Shown here: positions 25,149 to 35,790 of the stretch, one piece after another
How the letters are laid out: each line of letters begins with the position of its first letter
Position numbering within the stretch: position 1 is the first letter of the stretch
NCBI GenBank assembly: GCA_026686845.1
Contig: JAIVEN010000016.1
Span: 6,031,501 to 6,095,500, forward strand
Reading direction: 5' to 3'
Origin: Adenanthera pavonina
Lineage: Eukaryota; Streptophyta; Magnoliopsida; Fabales; Fabaceae
DNA: 64,000 nucleotides
Program-made: the position numbers and the translations under genes
Notes under the pieces: generated by a model
The model's database searches: none
What the model saw: the letters and a program-made list of their open reading frames with translations, nothing else
Told to the model about the DNA's origin: nothing

Positions 25149-25989
25149 CATTACTAGAAAAATGTAATTTAGCGGGGAAATTTAGTGAGGGATTACTCAT
25201 CTCTCGCTAAATGATTTAAATAGCGACAAATTAACGGCGAATTAAATTTAGCGAGGGAATTAGCAATGAATATCCTTTCCCTCGCTAAATTAGCGAGAAA
25301 TTAGCAAGAAATTTTTTATTCTTTGCTAAATTATTATGAATAGTGAGAAATTTAGTGAGTGATTTGTTCCTCGCTAAATTTTTTAAAATTAATTTTAATA
25401 GATTAAAATTCTTTTATTAAAAATTTAATTTTAATGAATTAATTTTTTTTAATAATTATGTTATAAAATTATTTTTATCAGTTAATTATTTAAATTAACA
25501 AAAATAGTTATATTAATTTTTATAACTTGTTGGCAAAAAATGAAAATGAAAATTCATTTATTACAAAATTCAAAATATAAAATATTTTATGATATTAATA
25601 ACTAAAATTATAATATATTTTTATTTTTTAATAATACATTAATTTATAAATATATGTGTGTATTAGTATGTAAATAAATAATATATATTTAATATTTCAT
25701 ATAAAGACTACAAATACATTACAGTTCAACTGATAAAAGTCTGAATATAAAAGTACTAAGAGCAGGAGTGACATGACAATTTAGAAGTTACTCACTAAAA
25801 TTAGAGAGTGATTAAATCTCTTGCTAATTCCCTCACTAATTTAGCGAGGGAATCAACTCATTCCTCGCTAAAATTAGCGACACCACTTTTAGCGACCAAA
25901 TTAGCGAGAGATAAAAGTTCTCGCTATTTTCAATTTAGCAAGGAAAAAATGACATTTGTCCCTCGCTAAATGCTATTTTTCTAGTAGTG
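25149..25989. mobile_element. Non-autonomous CACTA-type DNA transposon
   Basis: A complete 841-bp element. The left end is CATTACTAGAAAAATG and the right end ATTTTTCTAGTAGTG, inverted repeats with one mismatch (canonical CACTA at the right end, CATTA at the left). The 3-bp target duplication TAA is at 25146-25148 and 25990-25992. Inside both ends are many subterminal motifs around TTTAGCGAGGGA and CTCGCTAAAT in both orientations, as usual for CACTA (En/Spm) elements, where they bind transposase. The middle (about 25380-25780) is AT-rich and has no transposase frame, so it depends on a partner element. Confidence 0.9.
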
Positions 25990-25992
25990 TAA

Positions 25993-26474
25993 CTGAGTTT
26001 AAATTAATAATGAGATTTACCAAAAAGAAAAATCTTGGTGTTGGGCTTGGGACAGGTCAAAAGGGGCATTATTTGTGCGTGTAATGTCTGGTTAATTTCA
26101 TAGGGATGAAGGATGCATATCATAACAAGTATACAGCTTTCAGCCTTTCACTTTTTCATTGATCTCGTTTATAAGGAGCGGCTTATTTGTGCTTTGTTTG
26201 GAAATAAATTAAAGAGAGAATTGCACAATTGTGAATCTCTCGCGATGAATAACCCAACTTGTAATTTATTGCACGCTTAGGGGAATGTGTTACTTATTGA
26301 GATGTCCTTCCTTGCGGTGTCTTTTTTTATTTTGGCCAAAACAGGAAAAATATATTAAAATAAAACAAGTCCATACAAAATAGTCACAACAAAACAACAC
26401 GAACACTAACCAAATCCCCCTCTATAATCCAACATATCATCTTCTAGCAAAAATAAAAGAGGATGGTGAATTAA
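25993..26474. other. Spacer without visible gene
   Basis: No gene, repeat boundary or RNA gene seen between the CACTA element and the RNase H-like remnant. Confidence 0.5.
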
Positions 26475-26815
26475 TAACCTAGCCAACAGGACACATCTCC
26501 TTAATTAAACGTGACTCTCGCTACCTAGTTGGCAACAACATTAGCTTCCCAAGGAATCCATACTGTCTGATGATTTTCTAATAAATTCCTTCTAACAAGG
26601 ATGTTTTCAATGAGGACGTCACTCCTCCAATCAGGACATGCATTCACCAGAGAAAGATTGTCCGACTCAAAAGGTAACATTGTACAAATAATTCCTCATA
26701 GCATAATCTAATGCCAGTAAAAGAGGTTCAGCCTCCTCCATAAAGCTCGAGGTTGCACTGCATTTCTTGTAATCACCATCCAGCAGAAAGCCATTGCCAT
26801 TGCTATCCCTCTTAA
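26475..26815 (-). pseudogene. RNase H-like (RVT_3) remnant
   Basis: Translated on the minus strand this gives RDSNGNGFLLDGDYKKCSAT, then FMEEAEPLLLALDYAMRN, a one-base frameshift, then FESDNLSLVNACPDWRSD and HQTVWIPWEANVVAN followed by a stop and an out-of-context rest. The order RD-x-NG-N, AEA-x-x-LLLAL, ESD and N-x-x-A(D/N) fits the RNase H-like RVT_3 domain found at the C-terminus of plant LINEs and in a large family of small plant proteins. The frameshift and stops make it dead. It may come from a LINE or from such a gene. Confidence 0.65.
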
Positions 26816-27783
26816 GAGATTCCCTTCTTTAAAATTGATTGATGATTCGTATTACAGACAATCAAAAGACGAATGGACAAAGAGACTCGATGCAAATATA
26901 TAATCCAAAGTAGAGATAAGGTGATGGTGAAAAGTATGCATTTGACAAGTCCCTACATACATGTCGTGCAGAATGCAGAGGAAAAAAATTTAAATCCAAA
27001 AATTGGAATCTTCAAAGATGTCGTTGACAAAATGATGCAATCTCTATTCGCTGTTGTACAACTTGCGTTTCGTAATCGTACCAGACAGAAAAGAAGGGTT
27101 TAGGTCAAATCCGACAAAGGGTGGTGGGAACATGACATGTTAGTTTTGGCCAGATATGCTGTCCCATCTCAGGCTCATAATAGCTTAGCTAAGCCCCAGT
27201 CTGCTTTCTTTCACGCTGGATTAGTTAAAAGAAAAAGACCCACACTGATATGTGTGTGTGTGAATTAATGTCTCAGAACCATCAAAGTCACAGCTTGCAT
27301 CAAAATTCAAAGAGCAGTTTTGTAACAAGTGCATCAGATCCTCAATTCCTCATACTTCAATGCAACTGTTGCAGATTCGGAAGATTTACAGTTTTGCAAC
27401 ATGAATACTTACTTTATTTTCACAAGATAAATTTATAAAATAAAATGCCATCTAAATTTAAGATTTATAATATTATATTAATTATCGGTTGTGCCACGAT
27501 ACATTCCTCAACTATTTTAATGCATGATCTGTATTCTGTGTACATCACCCTTCCAAACAATGTGGCCATCCAAATTCCGTTCGAGGAGCTCCAATGAGTT
27601 AATTCTCATAGGTTTCGGCTTTCCACACAAGAACAATAAAGTTCAAGGAGGCAGGAACGTTTCACCATCCCTGGCTAACTCAATCTTATAATCACGACGT
27701 ACATTCTATCCAATGTGATATCTGATTCTGCACATCATCATCATCAAATGGAGGTGCGGGTCCCGCTCTGATGATTCTCATCA
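26816..27783. other. Spacer without recognised gene
   Basis: A frame of 76 codons at 26873-27103 (+) has no family motif that I recognise, and nothing supports expression. The rest has no gene. Confidence 0.45.
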
Positions 27784-27936
27784 TCACAGTCTGCTCTGTT
27801 TTTGTTTCTGTGTCAAGGATCCCATCTCTTTCGCCTCCTTTCGCAGCACGTACTTCTGAATCTTCCCCGTCGATGTCTTCGGAAGCTCCTCCTTGAACAC
27901 CACCGTCTTTGGCACCATGCAGTGGGCATCTTCGCC
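27784..27936 (-). pseudogene. Isolated last exon of a peroxisomal acyl-activating enzyme
   Basis: The AMP-binding superfamily C-terminus is clear: HCMVPKTVVFKEELPKTSTG followed by KIQKYVLRKEAKE, ending in SRL, a peroxisomal targeting signal type 1. The PKTSTGKIQK stretch holds the A10 lysine that acts in acyl-adenylate formation. An acceptor site (TTGCAG, junction 27937/27936) precedes it, so this is the 3'-terminal exon of an AAE-type gene (the plant short-chain/benzoate-CoA ligase-like group) with intron DNA still attached. No other exons occur upstream within the window on this strand; the next 1.2 kb is a GRV2-like fragment on the other strand. I therefore call it a gene fragment, not a gene. 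Confidence 0.8.
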
Positions 27937-28129
27937 CTGCAATAAATCTTCCGTATCTTGAATTTTCTGTCCGTTACCTAAGCTTGTCAAAAGAAGTTTG
28001 CGTTGGCTAGCATTACCTGAATCTGCTGCTTGCGAGTGGCAGTGCTAGCAGGGCACGAGACTTCCCATTGCTGCATTGCATGATCCAATTGCATTCTTTA
28101 GCACATTATCTCATCGTTTTTTATGTTAT

Positions 28130-29215
28130 GCAGACACGGGGCTTACTATAGACGGTGTTGTTCCTGATAAACTAGGTACATCTAATGATTGGTGGGACAT
28201 GGGCAAGTTAGATGGTTTTGGAGGAGGCAATGGTTCATCGGCGAGAGAGATTTGTGCAAGGGGCAATGGCAATTGTATATGAACAACATTACAAGACTAT
28301 TGTTCCTTTTGAAGGCAGAACCCACTTTACTGTTCTCTTTGATAAGATCGATGATAGAGCCCTGAGGCAACGGTTTCTTCTACTTTTGAAGGTGTGTCAA
28401 AATTGATTCCATTTATAGCTTCTTCCTATTTTCTAGATAGTGTTTCTTTTTTTTTTTTCAGTTGAACTTTTTCTTGTTTTTGGATGAGGTTCATCCTAAG
28501 TAGGGCGCCGTTCCATGACATGAATCCATGCATAAAGAGCTTGACGTGACTGAAAACATACTGCTCATCTTTTTTTTTTTTTAATTAAAAAAAATACAAG
28601 CCGCTACTCACAAAACTTCACGCACGCCATGTGTGGAGCCAAATCCACGCACAGAATCGGTTTCCATCCTAATTATGTGCTAATTAATATGTTTGATGTA
28701 TTAATATAGAGTAGGAGTTTTGCACAAATGAAAAATTGTTAATTTCTTAACCATTTTCACTGTCCGTCGGATAGATTTAACTGGTTTTTGTGAATGGAAT
28801 AGAGATGTAAAGAATGCTGGAGTTACCATTACAATTTACAAATAAAAATTATGTGAAATTTACCGTGTCATATCCAATGCCAAGCTTTAATGAAGGTTTT
28901 ATCAAATGCTGAGGCTTGTGTTATGTGAAATTTACTGTGTTGTATCGAATGCCAAGCTTTAATGAAGGTTTTGTCAAATGTTGAGGCTTGTGTTCTAGTT
29001 GGAGGTGTTGATCTGCTTACAGCAATCCACGAAGCCTCAGAGAGGATAGCTACTCCCTTTCAATATAATTTGATCGTTATTATTACTACTTTTACGGGAC
29101 CTCTCAAGGAATGAATATATTTTGACAAAGATGGTGCCCAAGCTGGACCTTTGAAAAAAAAAAAAAAGGATGGTATTAGAAGGTTATGGTCTAAAAAAGC
29201 TATTGATTAGATAAC
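28130..29215 (+). pseudogene. GRV2/RME-8 (DnaJ, endosomal) gene fragment
   Basis: Pieces of the large J-domain protein GRV2/KAM2 (RME-8), which acts in vacuolar sorting at endosomes, appear in order: PDKLGTSNDWWDMGKLDGFG, SSAREICARG, a one-base frameshift at about 28260, then MAIVYEQHYKTIVPFEG and DKIDDRALRQRFLLLLK up to a donor (AAG then GTGTGT at 28392). After an intron-like stretch come LMKVLSNVEACVLVGG, DLLTAIHEASER, DKDGAQAGP and DGIRRLWSKKAID before a stop. The intron shows a DNA-level copy. Frameshifts, stops and a 72-bp duplication rule out function. Recognition of the parent is from my memory of the family; I hold it at good but not full confidence. Confidence 0.75.
28849..28992. repeat. 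72-bp tandem duplication in the GRV2-like fragment
   Basis: Two adjacent copies, 28849-28920 and 28921-28992, each starting TTATGTGAAATTTAC and ending GAGGCTTGTG. They differ at a few bases (for instance CGTGTCATATCC against TGTGTTGTATCG), so the duplication is not recent. The copied unit spans the intron end and the start of the next exon. Confidence 0.9.
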
Positions 29216-29284
29216 AAGGTTATGGATTTAGGGATGCTAGATTAGAAGAAACTGCTTGATATTCGTGAGTTCTGATAGTATCAA

Positions 29285-29945
29285 AGGAGGGGAGCACTTT
29301 TCCTTCCCCTCAAAGTGAGAGGAAAATTTTTCTATCCACCCAAATTTATTGAATTAAATAAAAAAATTATTTTTTCTCTCTTCCAAATGTTTTAATAGAG
29401 GGTAAGTTGGCAAATAAATTCAATATTTTGTAAATAAATACTCCCTCTAATTCTTAATATAAGACCCTTTTAATCAAATCACGTAAACTAAAAATTGAAA
29501 TTAAAACTAATTAATTACCTCGATTTCTCCAAAAATTCCAATATTTTTTCAAATTAAACTATCCTTATTTAATCTCTCTTTTTCTCTTTGAATACATTAA
29601 ATAGGGGCATTTTTTTAGAAATATATAATAAATGCTACTTCGTATATGGTAAAGAATCTTATATTTATGACTAAGATAAAAGATCCTATATGTAGGACCT
29701 GAGGGAGTTTATAGTATCATTCTCTATATGTGATTTGTTAAGTAGGCCCACTCCATGATTATAGCATTGAAGATCTTCGAAAAAAAAAAAAAACACTCGT
29801 ACATTGAGAACCTAATTGGGTCACACTAATCTCTAGATTTAAATGAATACTAATCATATACTAAACCAATAAATGATAGGTTACAAATTTCTTGACGAAA
29901 AACAAACACAAACTTGAAGTATAAGAGTAAGTAATTTTCTTTCAC
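29285..29945. repeat. Dispersed repeat family R, copy C, split by a MITE
   Basis: Carries the 5' part (GGAAAATTTTTCTATCCACC, CAAATTTATTGAATTAAATA), then GTAAGTTGGCA and CAATATTTTGTAAATAAATA up to the MITE at 29441, and resumes with TATAGTATCATTC, GTGATTTGTTAAGTAGG, GAGAACCTAATTGGG, ACTAAACCAATAAATGATAG and AAACAAACACAAACTTGAAG. Copies A and B show the uninterrupted form. Confidence 0.75.
29441..29707. mobile_element. Stowaway-like MITE inside repeat copy C
   Basis: A 267-bp element with ends CTCCCTCTAATTC and its inverse ...GGACCTGAGGGAG. It follows TA on the left; the right TA has decayed to TT. Its inside matches 38403-38666 in inverted orientation (TTAAATAGGGGCATTTTT here, AAAAAATGCCCCTATTTAA there). 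Family R copy A has the empty site, which supports insertion here. Confidence 0.8.
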
Positions 29946-30897
29946 AATGATGAAACTAATTGTTATACTTAATATTCAGTTACCAACTCGCGAAAATTAT
30001 TGAAGAACAAGTGGGAGTAAAAGCGACGATTCATATGGAAAGCTAGTATAATTAATGGTAGCAGTAGTTGCATTGCATATAGAGCATAGTTCAAATGCAA
30101 AGTTATCTCCCAATTCGGCCTTAGTACACTCCTTGTTTCCTCTCGTGGGTCCCCCTTGTCTTTTTACCTACATTTAGGTCATTGCCCTCGATGATGATCA
30201 ATTGAGTGACCTTTATTTAAAAAAAAAAAAACTAATAACAAGGTAACAGTGATCCATACCAAAAAGACTAGTATGGTAAAGGGGGTGAGCTTTTATAATT
30301 AAGCCTGAAAAAACTTCGATTACAATGGTTGAAGTTCCCATGAAGAGAATAAATAGTTGACGATCATCAAAATTTCATTTCCATTTCTTCAAATTCTTTA
30401 CTCTGCTTTGGGCTTCGCATTGTTTTGAACATAAAGCGTTGCTGAATGTCTGCTTCTTCTAATTCTCTCTGTTTTCTCATTTTTTGCCCCTACCAAGTTT
30501 TTATTCAGTCCAAAAAAAATACGTAGTTTCTATAAACGGCTAACATGGGCCCAATTGAACGTTGGGCTAGGAGTTAATCTTCATACAAGGCCAACGAAAA
30601 TCCATTTCATTAGTTAGAAATAGGCTTTAGAAGACGGCATTATCTGTTGCGCCTAAAAAGAAAACCTGCCCTCTAGCGCCAGGTATATTTATCAAGGATC
30701 AACTTAATCCAGTAATGTTGGAGAGTGGGGAAATCCCTAACCTCCACGTGCATACACCAATCCAAACCAAACTGATCTTCTTCATAAAATATAAAATAAA
30801 TAAATAAATAAATAAATAAAATTATGGAACCATATTTAGCTGTAAATTGAAGGAGAGGAAGCTTTGGAGAGGAAGAGGATCGGGAATCTAGCAAAGA
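29946..30897. other. 5' flank of the ISU gene
   Basis: No gene. Near the right edge a (AAAT)n tract at about 30795-30821 lies roughly 80-100 bp before the ISU start codon, where a promoter would sit; a TATA function is possible but not shown. The leader just before the ATG is purine-rich (GAAGAGGATCGGGAATC). Confidence 0.5.
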
Positions 30898-33800
30898 ATG
30901 CTGAGGCTGGTTTCAAAGAGAATTTTGGGAGTAGCGTCGCATGAGGTGCCGTCGCCGGCGCTCCAGGTTCTACCCCGATCCTACCACGAGAGGGTTGTCG
31001 ATCACTACAACAACCCACGGAATGTTGGATCCTTCGACAAGAATGACCCCACCGTCGGTACGGGCTTGGTTGGGGCGCCCGCTTGTGGAGATGTCATGAA
31101 ACTCCAGATTAAGGTTGATGAAAAGACCGGAAAGATTGTTGATGCTTGCTTTAAGACCTTCGGCTGTGGTTCGGCTATTGCCTCTTCCTCAGTGGGTATG
31201 TGGTCTGTGAATTCCCTTTTTTCCCCTTCGCCTTCCTCTTTTTGTTTGTTGAGATATGGACAAATTGGGATGAATTTGTGCTTTGGACGTTTCGCTGGGA
31301 AATTTGTTTGTGTTTCTTCATTCGCGTGTAGGGGCGGTGGAGTTTGAACGAATCGCTTTTCTAGGTGTTTTTATCTTCTTGGAATTTCTCAATTGTTTTT
31401 TTAACTTCGCAGTTTTATTGATGTGCAAGTTTCGATTTCTCAATATGGAAGATGAGCAATCATGAGTAATGAGTTGGATTCTCGGAATATGATTGGATTG
31501 ATGGTCTAAGGCTCTTTAATTTTCTTTTGTTTTCCTATGATTAATGTTTTCAACTGACCGAGTTAGAGAGCACCACGAAATAGATGATACCATATTGAAT
31601 GAAACAGGTGCTTATGGTTATGTTCGGGAGAGTCCTTTCTTCTCTTGTTTTTTCATTCCTGGCCCTTTTGTGTTTAAGGTTGTAGCTGATTATGTTTCTC
31701 TCTAGTTGCTTTATGATCTTCAACGTCATTGGTAGCTCACGGATTAAGACGGATTTGAGTCACGGGGTTTTCACATATGGAGGAGTAATGTATTGGGATG
31801 AAGACTTGAATTGCTTTAAATGAAAATTTCATAGCTGTTGAATTTGTTTTTGTGCACTTTTTGTGTAATAGCTTACTGTTATTATCTATTTTGTTTCTCA
31901 CTTTTCAGCTACTGAATGGGTAAAAGGAAAGGAAATGGAAGAAGTTTTATCCATAAAAAACACGTAAGTTTCCTTAAATCTAAGAAGCATATGATTCAAA
32001 TGCATGTTATTTTCTTGAGTGACTTAAATTTTCTCTTTATATGAAGCATAATAGGTCAGCGTGGTGATCCTATTTATATGATTTACTTGCTGGGTGTGAC
32101 CCTATATTGATTTACTTTCCCCACACCCTGTAGGGAACAATGATAGTCTTTTGGTCACAACTATTAAAAACAGTGCTGATCTGTATTGTTTAATTTGGGC
32201 AAGCAGTGTTTGCGGTATGTTTTAGGCCCTGACATGTTAACTTTTATCCATTCTGGACCCTTGCTTGAGGTGAAGTAGAGATAGATGTATTCTGTTGAAC
32301 ATGAGATTTTTAATCAGTATGGATGGTTAATTGTGGGAGGAAACTAGAAAACTTTATGTACAAACAAAAATTTTGGGTTGTTCATGAAAAAAATAAAATA
32401 AAATTTTCAGTAAATTCCACAGATTCTCCTCTGGCTCAAGGGACCGTGAAACTTACCCCTTCAACTTTAAAAGTTGACAATCAGCTTCCAGTCTTCCAAA
32501 TTTGTGCAACATGGCCCATCCATTAGTTAATCCATGAACTAAGCCCCCCACCTCAGCCCCAATAATTCCTTGTGTGACATTTGAAATTTGCCCAGGGTTG
32601 AAGGTTATTTTTTTAATTTTCCTCCCCTTTGCCCATCACCCTTTCCCTCTCCTTGGCAATGCACTATGCTGCTAAAATATGTTGGCCCATGGTTTTTGTT
32701 GCTCAATGCACTCTAAATAAGAGCCCTGCTTGAACAAGACACTTGAGCTTCAAACTGGTGGAAGCAATGCTACAGCTCCTCTATTTGGATTACTTTCTGT
32801 ACCCAGAATAAAGCATTTTGTTCCCATCTGGGGGGGGGGGGGGGGGGGAGTATACTAGTAGTCTAGCACAATCCCTCTTTTTTTTTTTCTTTCCCTTGAC
32901 CATATATACAATCCATTTAGTTAATAGTAAATGAATTATCCTAGCTCAGAAAAGGGAGGCCATACATCAGTTGCAACTTGCACTTCGGAAAAATAGAATC
33001 ACAACTGATGTAAATAAGGTCTCCCCTTGTTGGAGGAAAAAAGGTCTCCCCTTTTTTGAGTTGATGAGATGTAATTCATTTAATTTTAAATATTGCTCAC
33101 TAAGGAAAGTTATCAGGAATGACCTTTTGAGAAATGATTTATCTGAGGAGATAGCGTCTGATAGAGTTCATTGGTGTCGTGTGATCTATATAGCTGACCC
33201 CACATAGTGGGATAAGGCTAATGTTGTTGTTGTTGTTGTTGTTGTTATACTATTGCTTGCTTGCTTTCTAAAGAAAGAGGGATTGTGCTAGACTACTAGT
33301 GAACTACTCCAAGGCTGGGAATGGAAAGCTTCAAGTTGTGTAGGGGAATAACTTGCTTCTCAATAGAGAAGCCATGGCAATACTCTGACTAGCTAGAATC
33401 TCCTGCACTGTGAGCTGCTTGTAGAGTTTGATTAAGTGAATTGGAAAGGAAAAAGGGCAGTTGTTGAACCAGAGATAGATGTATTCGGTATTCTGTGAAA
33501 GATGTTTTTAATCTGTAGGAATAGTTTACTGTGGGAGACAACATGACTTTTTTTTTTTTTGGCCTGATGGGAGACAACATGACTGCTTACATACGAAATA
33601 AAATTTTGATGTTTAAAGTTGGAAAGTGTATTTAACCGAAAAAATAAAAAAGTTGGAAAGTGTGTTGATGTTCTATAATATATATCTTCTGGTTTTCATC
33701 TCCTTCCTGGATGCCTATCGCTCTAATTTCTGTTTAATAACTAATTAATAATTTTTTTTAACTATTTATATCTGTTGCTGGTCAGTCTTGGACCTTTTGG

Positions 33801-34041
33801 ATGATGATTATGTTTTCATGGTTCTTTGTTCTGGTCAGCTTTTTCTGAAATGACTCAAAATAATTGATATCGGATATCCTGCAGTGAAATTGCAAAGCAT
33901 CTATCACTTCCTCCAGTTAAGCTTCACTGCAGCATGCTTGCTGAGGATGCCATCAAAGCAGCTGTTAAAGACTATGAAGCCAAGCGTGCCAAGGCAACTG
34001 CTGCTGAGGTAACATCTGGAGAGAAGGCTGCCACTGCTTGA
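30898..34041 (+). CDS. ISU1: Mitochondrial Fe-S cluster scaffold, ISU1/IscU type
   Basis: The scaffold on which the NFS1 cysteine desulfurase complex, with frataxin, builds [2Fe-2S] clusters in mitochondria. Three exons join in frame: 30898-31195, 31909-31963 and 33885-34041 (GT-AG), giving 169 aa, close to the Arabidopsis protein (167). The first 25 or so residues (MLRLVSKRILGVASHEVPSP) are basic and lack acids at the start, as a mitochondrial presequence should, and the mature part starts near SYHERVVDHYNNPRNVGSF. The three cluster ligands are present: Cys63 in GAPACGD, Cys90 in KTFGCGSA and Cys133 in KLHCSMLAEDA; Asp65 and His132 sit beside them. The LPPVK motif (126-130), the binding site for the HSC-type chaperone, is intact. 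The second intron (1.9 kb) holds a foldback and a LINE tail. Nothing suggests loss of function. Confidence 0.96.
32830..32848. repeat. G19 homopolymer
   Basis: Nineteen G in a row in intron 2 of the ISU gene, directly left of the inverted-repeat arm. On the transcribed strand's RNA this is a G run that could form a quadruplex only together with other runs. It is also prone to length error in sequencing. Confidence 0.9.
32849..33310. mobile_element. Foldback element in ISU intron 2
   Basis: The arms 32854-32880 and 33274-33300 are perfect inverted repeats of 27 bp (starting ACTAGTAGTCTAGCACAATC), and less perfect pairing reaches outward to GGAGTA at the left edge and TACTCC at 33305-33310. 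The space between is about 390 bp and contains a LINE 3' end and a (GTT)n tail. I find no clear target duplication, so the transposon class is open. Confidence 0.7.
33085..33246 (+). mobile_element. RTE-type LINE 3' end with (GTT)n tail
   Basis: Translation gives VIRNDLLRNDLSEEIASD then RVHWCRVIYIADPT and a stop. This matches the conserved end of plant RTE LINE polyproteins (ND...L...DR..WR..IHVADP). Then comes GACCCCACATAGTGGGATAA and a (GTT)n tail at about 33223-33245. Only the last part of the element is present, as in many 5'-truncated LINE copies. Confidence 0.75.
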
Positions 34042-35790
34042 TATCTTCCGTGTCTGGAGTGATGACGAAAATGGCCATTGTTTTGGTTTTCTAGTGTCGT
34101 CAACTTAAAGATCAGTGAGTTGTACATCACTTGAACATGTTCATGTAAAACTTTTATCGCCTGGACCTCTTTTGCAGGTTCTATTGTCATCATATGAAGT
34201 AAACACTGGTGATACTGGCTAGGGTTTGTACTTCATTGGTTGCATGATGGTTTGCAAGAGGCAAACAAGGGCCAGCCAGTTGGACTGTTTAAATTTGTAT
34301 TGATATTCAACTGCGTACAGAATTGCCTTGGAATGCGTTGAAAGTGAAGAAGGTACTTCCTGCACATGTTTCCACGATTTTTTGCATAATCATTCATTTA
34401 TCTCTAATTTATCTAGGTCCTCTTGCAATTAAAAGATATGGAGGCCGCTATTATTACTGCGAAGGGGGCAGCGTCCTTAGATGAGCTAGAGTGGGAATGT
34501 TTCTGTGGGACGAGAGTGAAAATTTTTTTGGCATAAATAGTTTGAACCGACTGCTATAACTCTTAACTACATCAAACTCATGGTTAATAATTATTTAAAA
34601 CAGGTCTGTTTAATTGGCCAAAAGAAAGAAATGGAGGTCTGTATAGATGACATCGTTTACCAAATACCAATGTGGTTTACAATCCGGTTGTATCGCATCA
34701 TGGTCTCGCAGGCTTTATGTAGTTTTGAGAAATACAGGTCAATAAACTCCCGATCCTATATGCGGAACATCAATGTATCAGGGTTGAATGCGTTATTAAC
34801 TCAACGAATTTAATATTAGAAACTGTTGGAGCCTGCAAAGGACGTTTTGCAATTTCTTTGATCCTTAGAGGACTAGAAAGAGGGTAGAAAATGAAAGAGG
34901 TAGGATATATATTGTTCACTCTAATGGAAGGCAGTCACAAATTGACTCATAAAGTACATTTTCCTGTTGCATAATTTTTTTTCCTTACGAAGTAGCATAT
35001 GAAGCTGGTCCTGCAGCTTGGCGATAACCCAAGTGATAAAAATATAGTAGGGTTAGGGTGGAGATTTGAACTTCCATTCCCATGTAAACGGGAAAGAGTA
35101 AAGCATGCTTGTGAGATATTTTATCCCTTAGGAAGGAATCCTTAAATCACAGAATTAGAATCAGATTCTGAGATGGTCCTATTAAGAGCCGGAAGACTAG
35201 CACAGCCATGTAACAAAAGCAATGCATTTCGACAATTTTCTGTTTCTTTTCTCTTTGTAGTTCGGTATAAACTAGATATGATTTTATCCTTGCGCCGTGG
35301 CAATATCAGAAAGCAGCTATTCCAAAGTGAAGGATTTCATAATATTCCTATTATTCGAGCAAATTATTCCATTTTGACTGGGACATTTCAATATACCTTA
35401 AAGTGGCTTAAACCCATACAAGACGATGCAGTAAAAGCCCAACAAAAAGTCAAGAACCAAAACGAGAAAGCAAATTTAGAAGGATCCTTGCTACCACAAT
35501 GCCAATTGGATTGAATTAGGATAAAGGCTATAGATGATTGAAGAAGGAAACGTAAACAAAAGGAGACCAATTAGGTGATAAATCAACAGCAAAACAAAAC
35601 TGCAAAGGTAGCAAAATTTGTCTACAAAATGAAACTACACAGAATCCTTTGCTGTGTAGCACAACAAAATTTATTCTGCTAAAAAACGAGGGACAATGAC
35701 ATTCTTTGTTGACTTGTTTCTTGTCACACACATGTATCCTCCTAGCTCCATTCTGTGATTTGCCTAAGCAGTTTCTTTTGGTTGTATTGT
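34042..35790. other. Spacer between ISU and ITPK genes
   Basis: The ISU 3' UTR at the left edge and the ITPK 3' UTR at the right edge must lie here, since the genes converge. A frame of 113 codons at 35173-35514 (+) and one of 77 codons at 34580-34813 (+) show no domain that I know; I do not call them genes. Confidence 0.5.

Noticed and set aside
34580..34813. 77-codon frame past the ISU stop
   Set aside because: No family motif and no evidence for splicing to ISU.
35173..35514. 113-codon frame on the plus strand between ISU and ITPK
   Set aside because: No domain, no partner exons and no similarity that I recognise; the region should hold the 3' UTRs of two converging genes.
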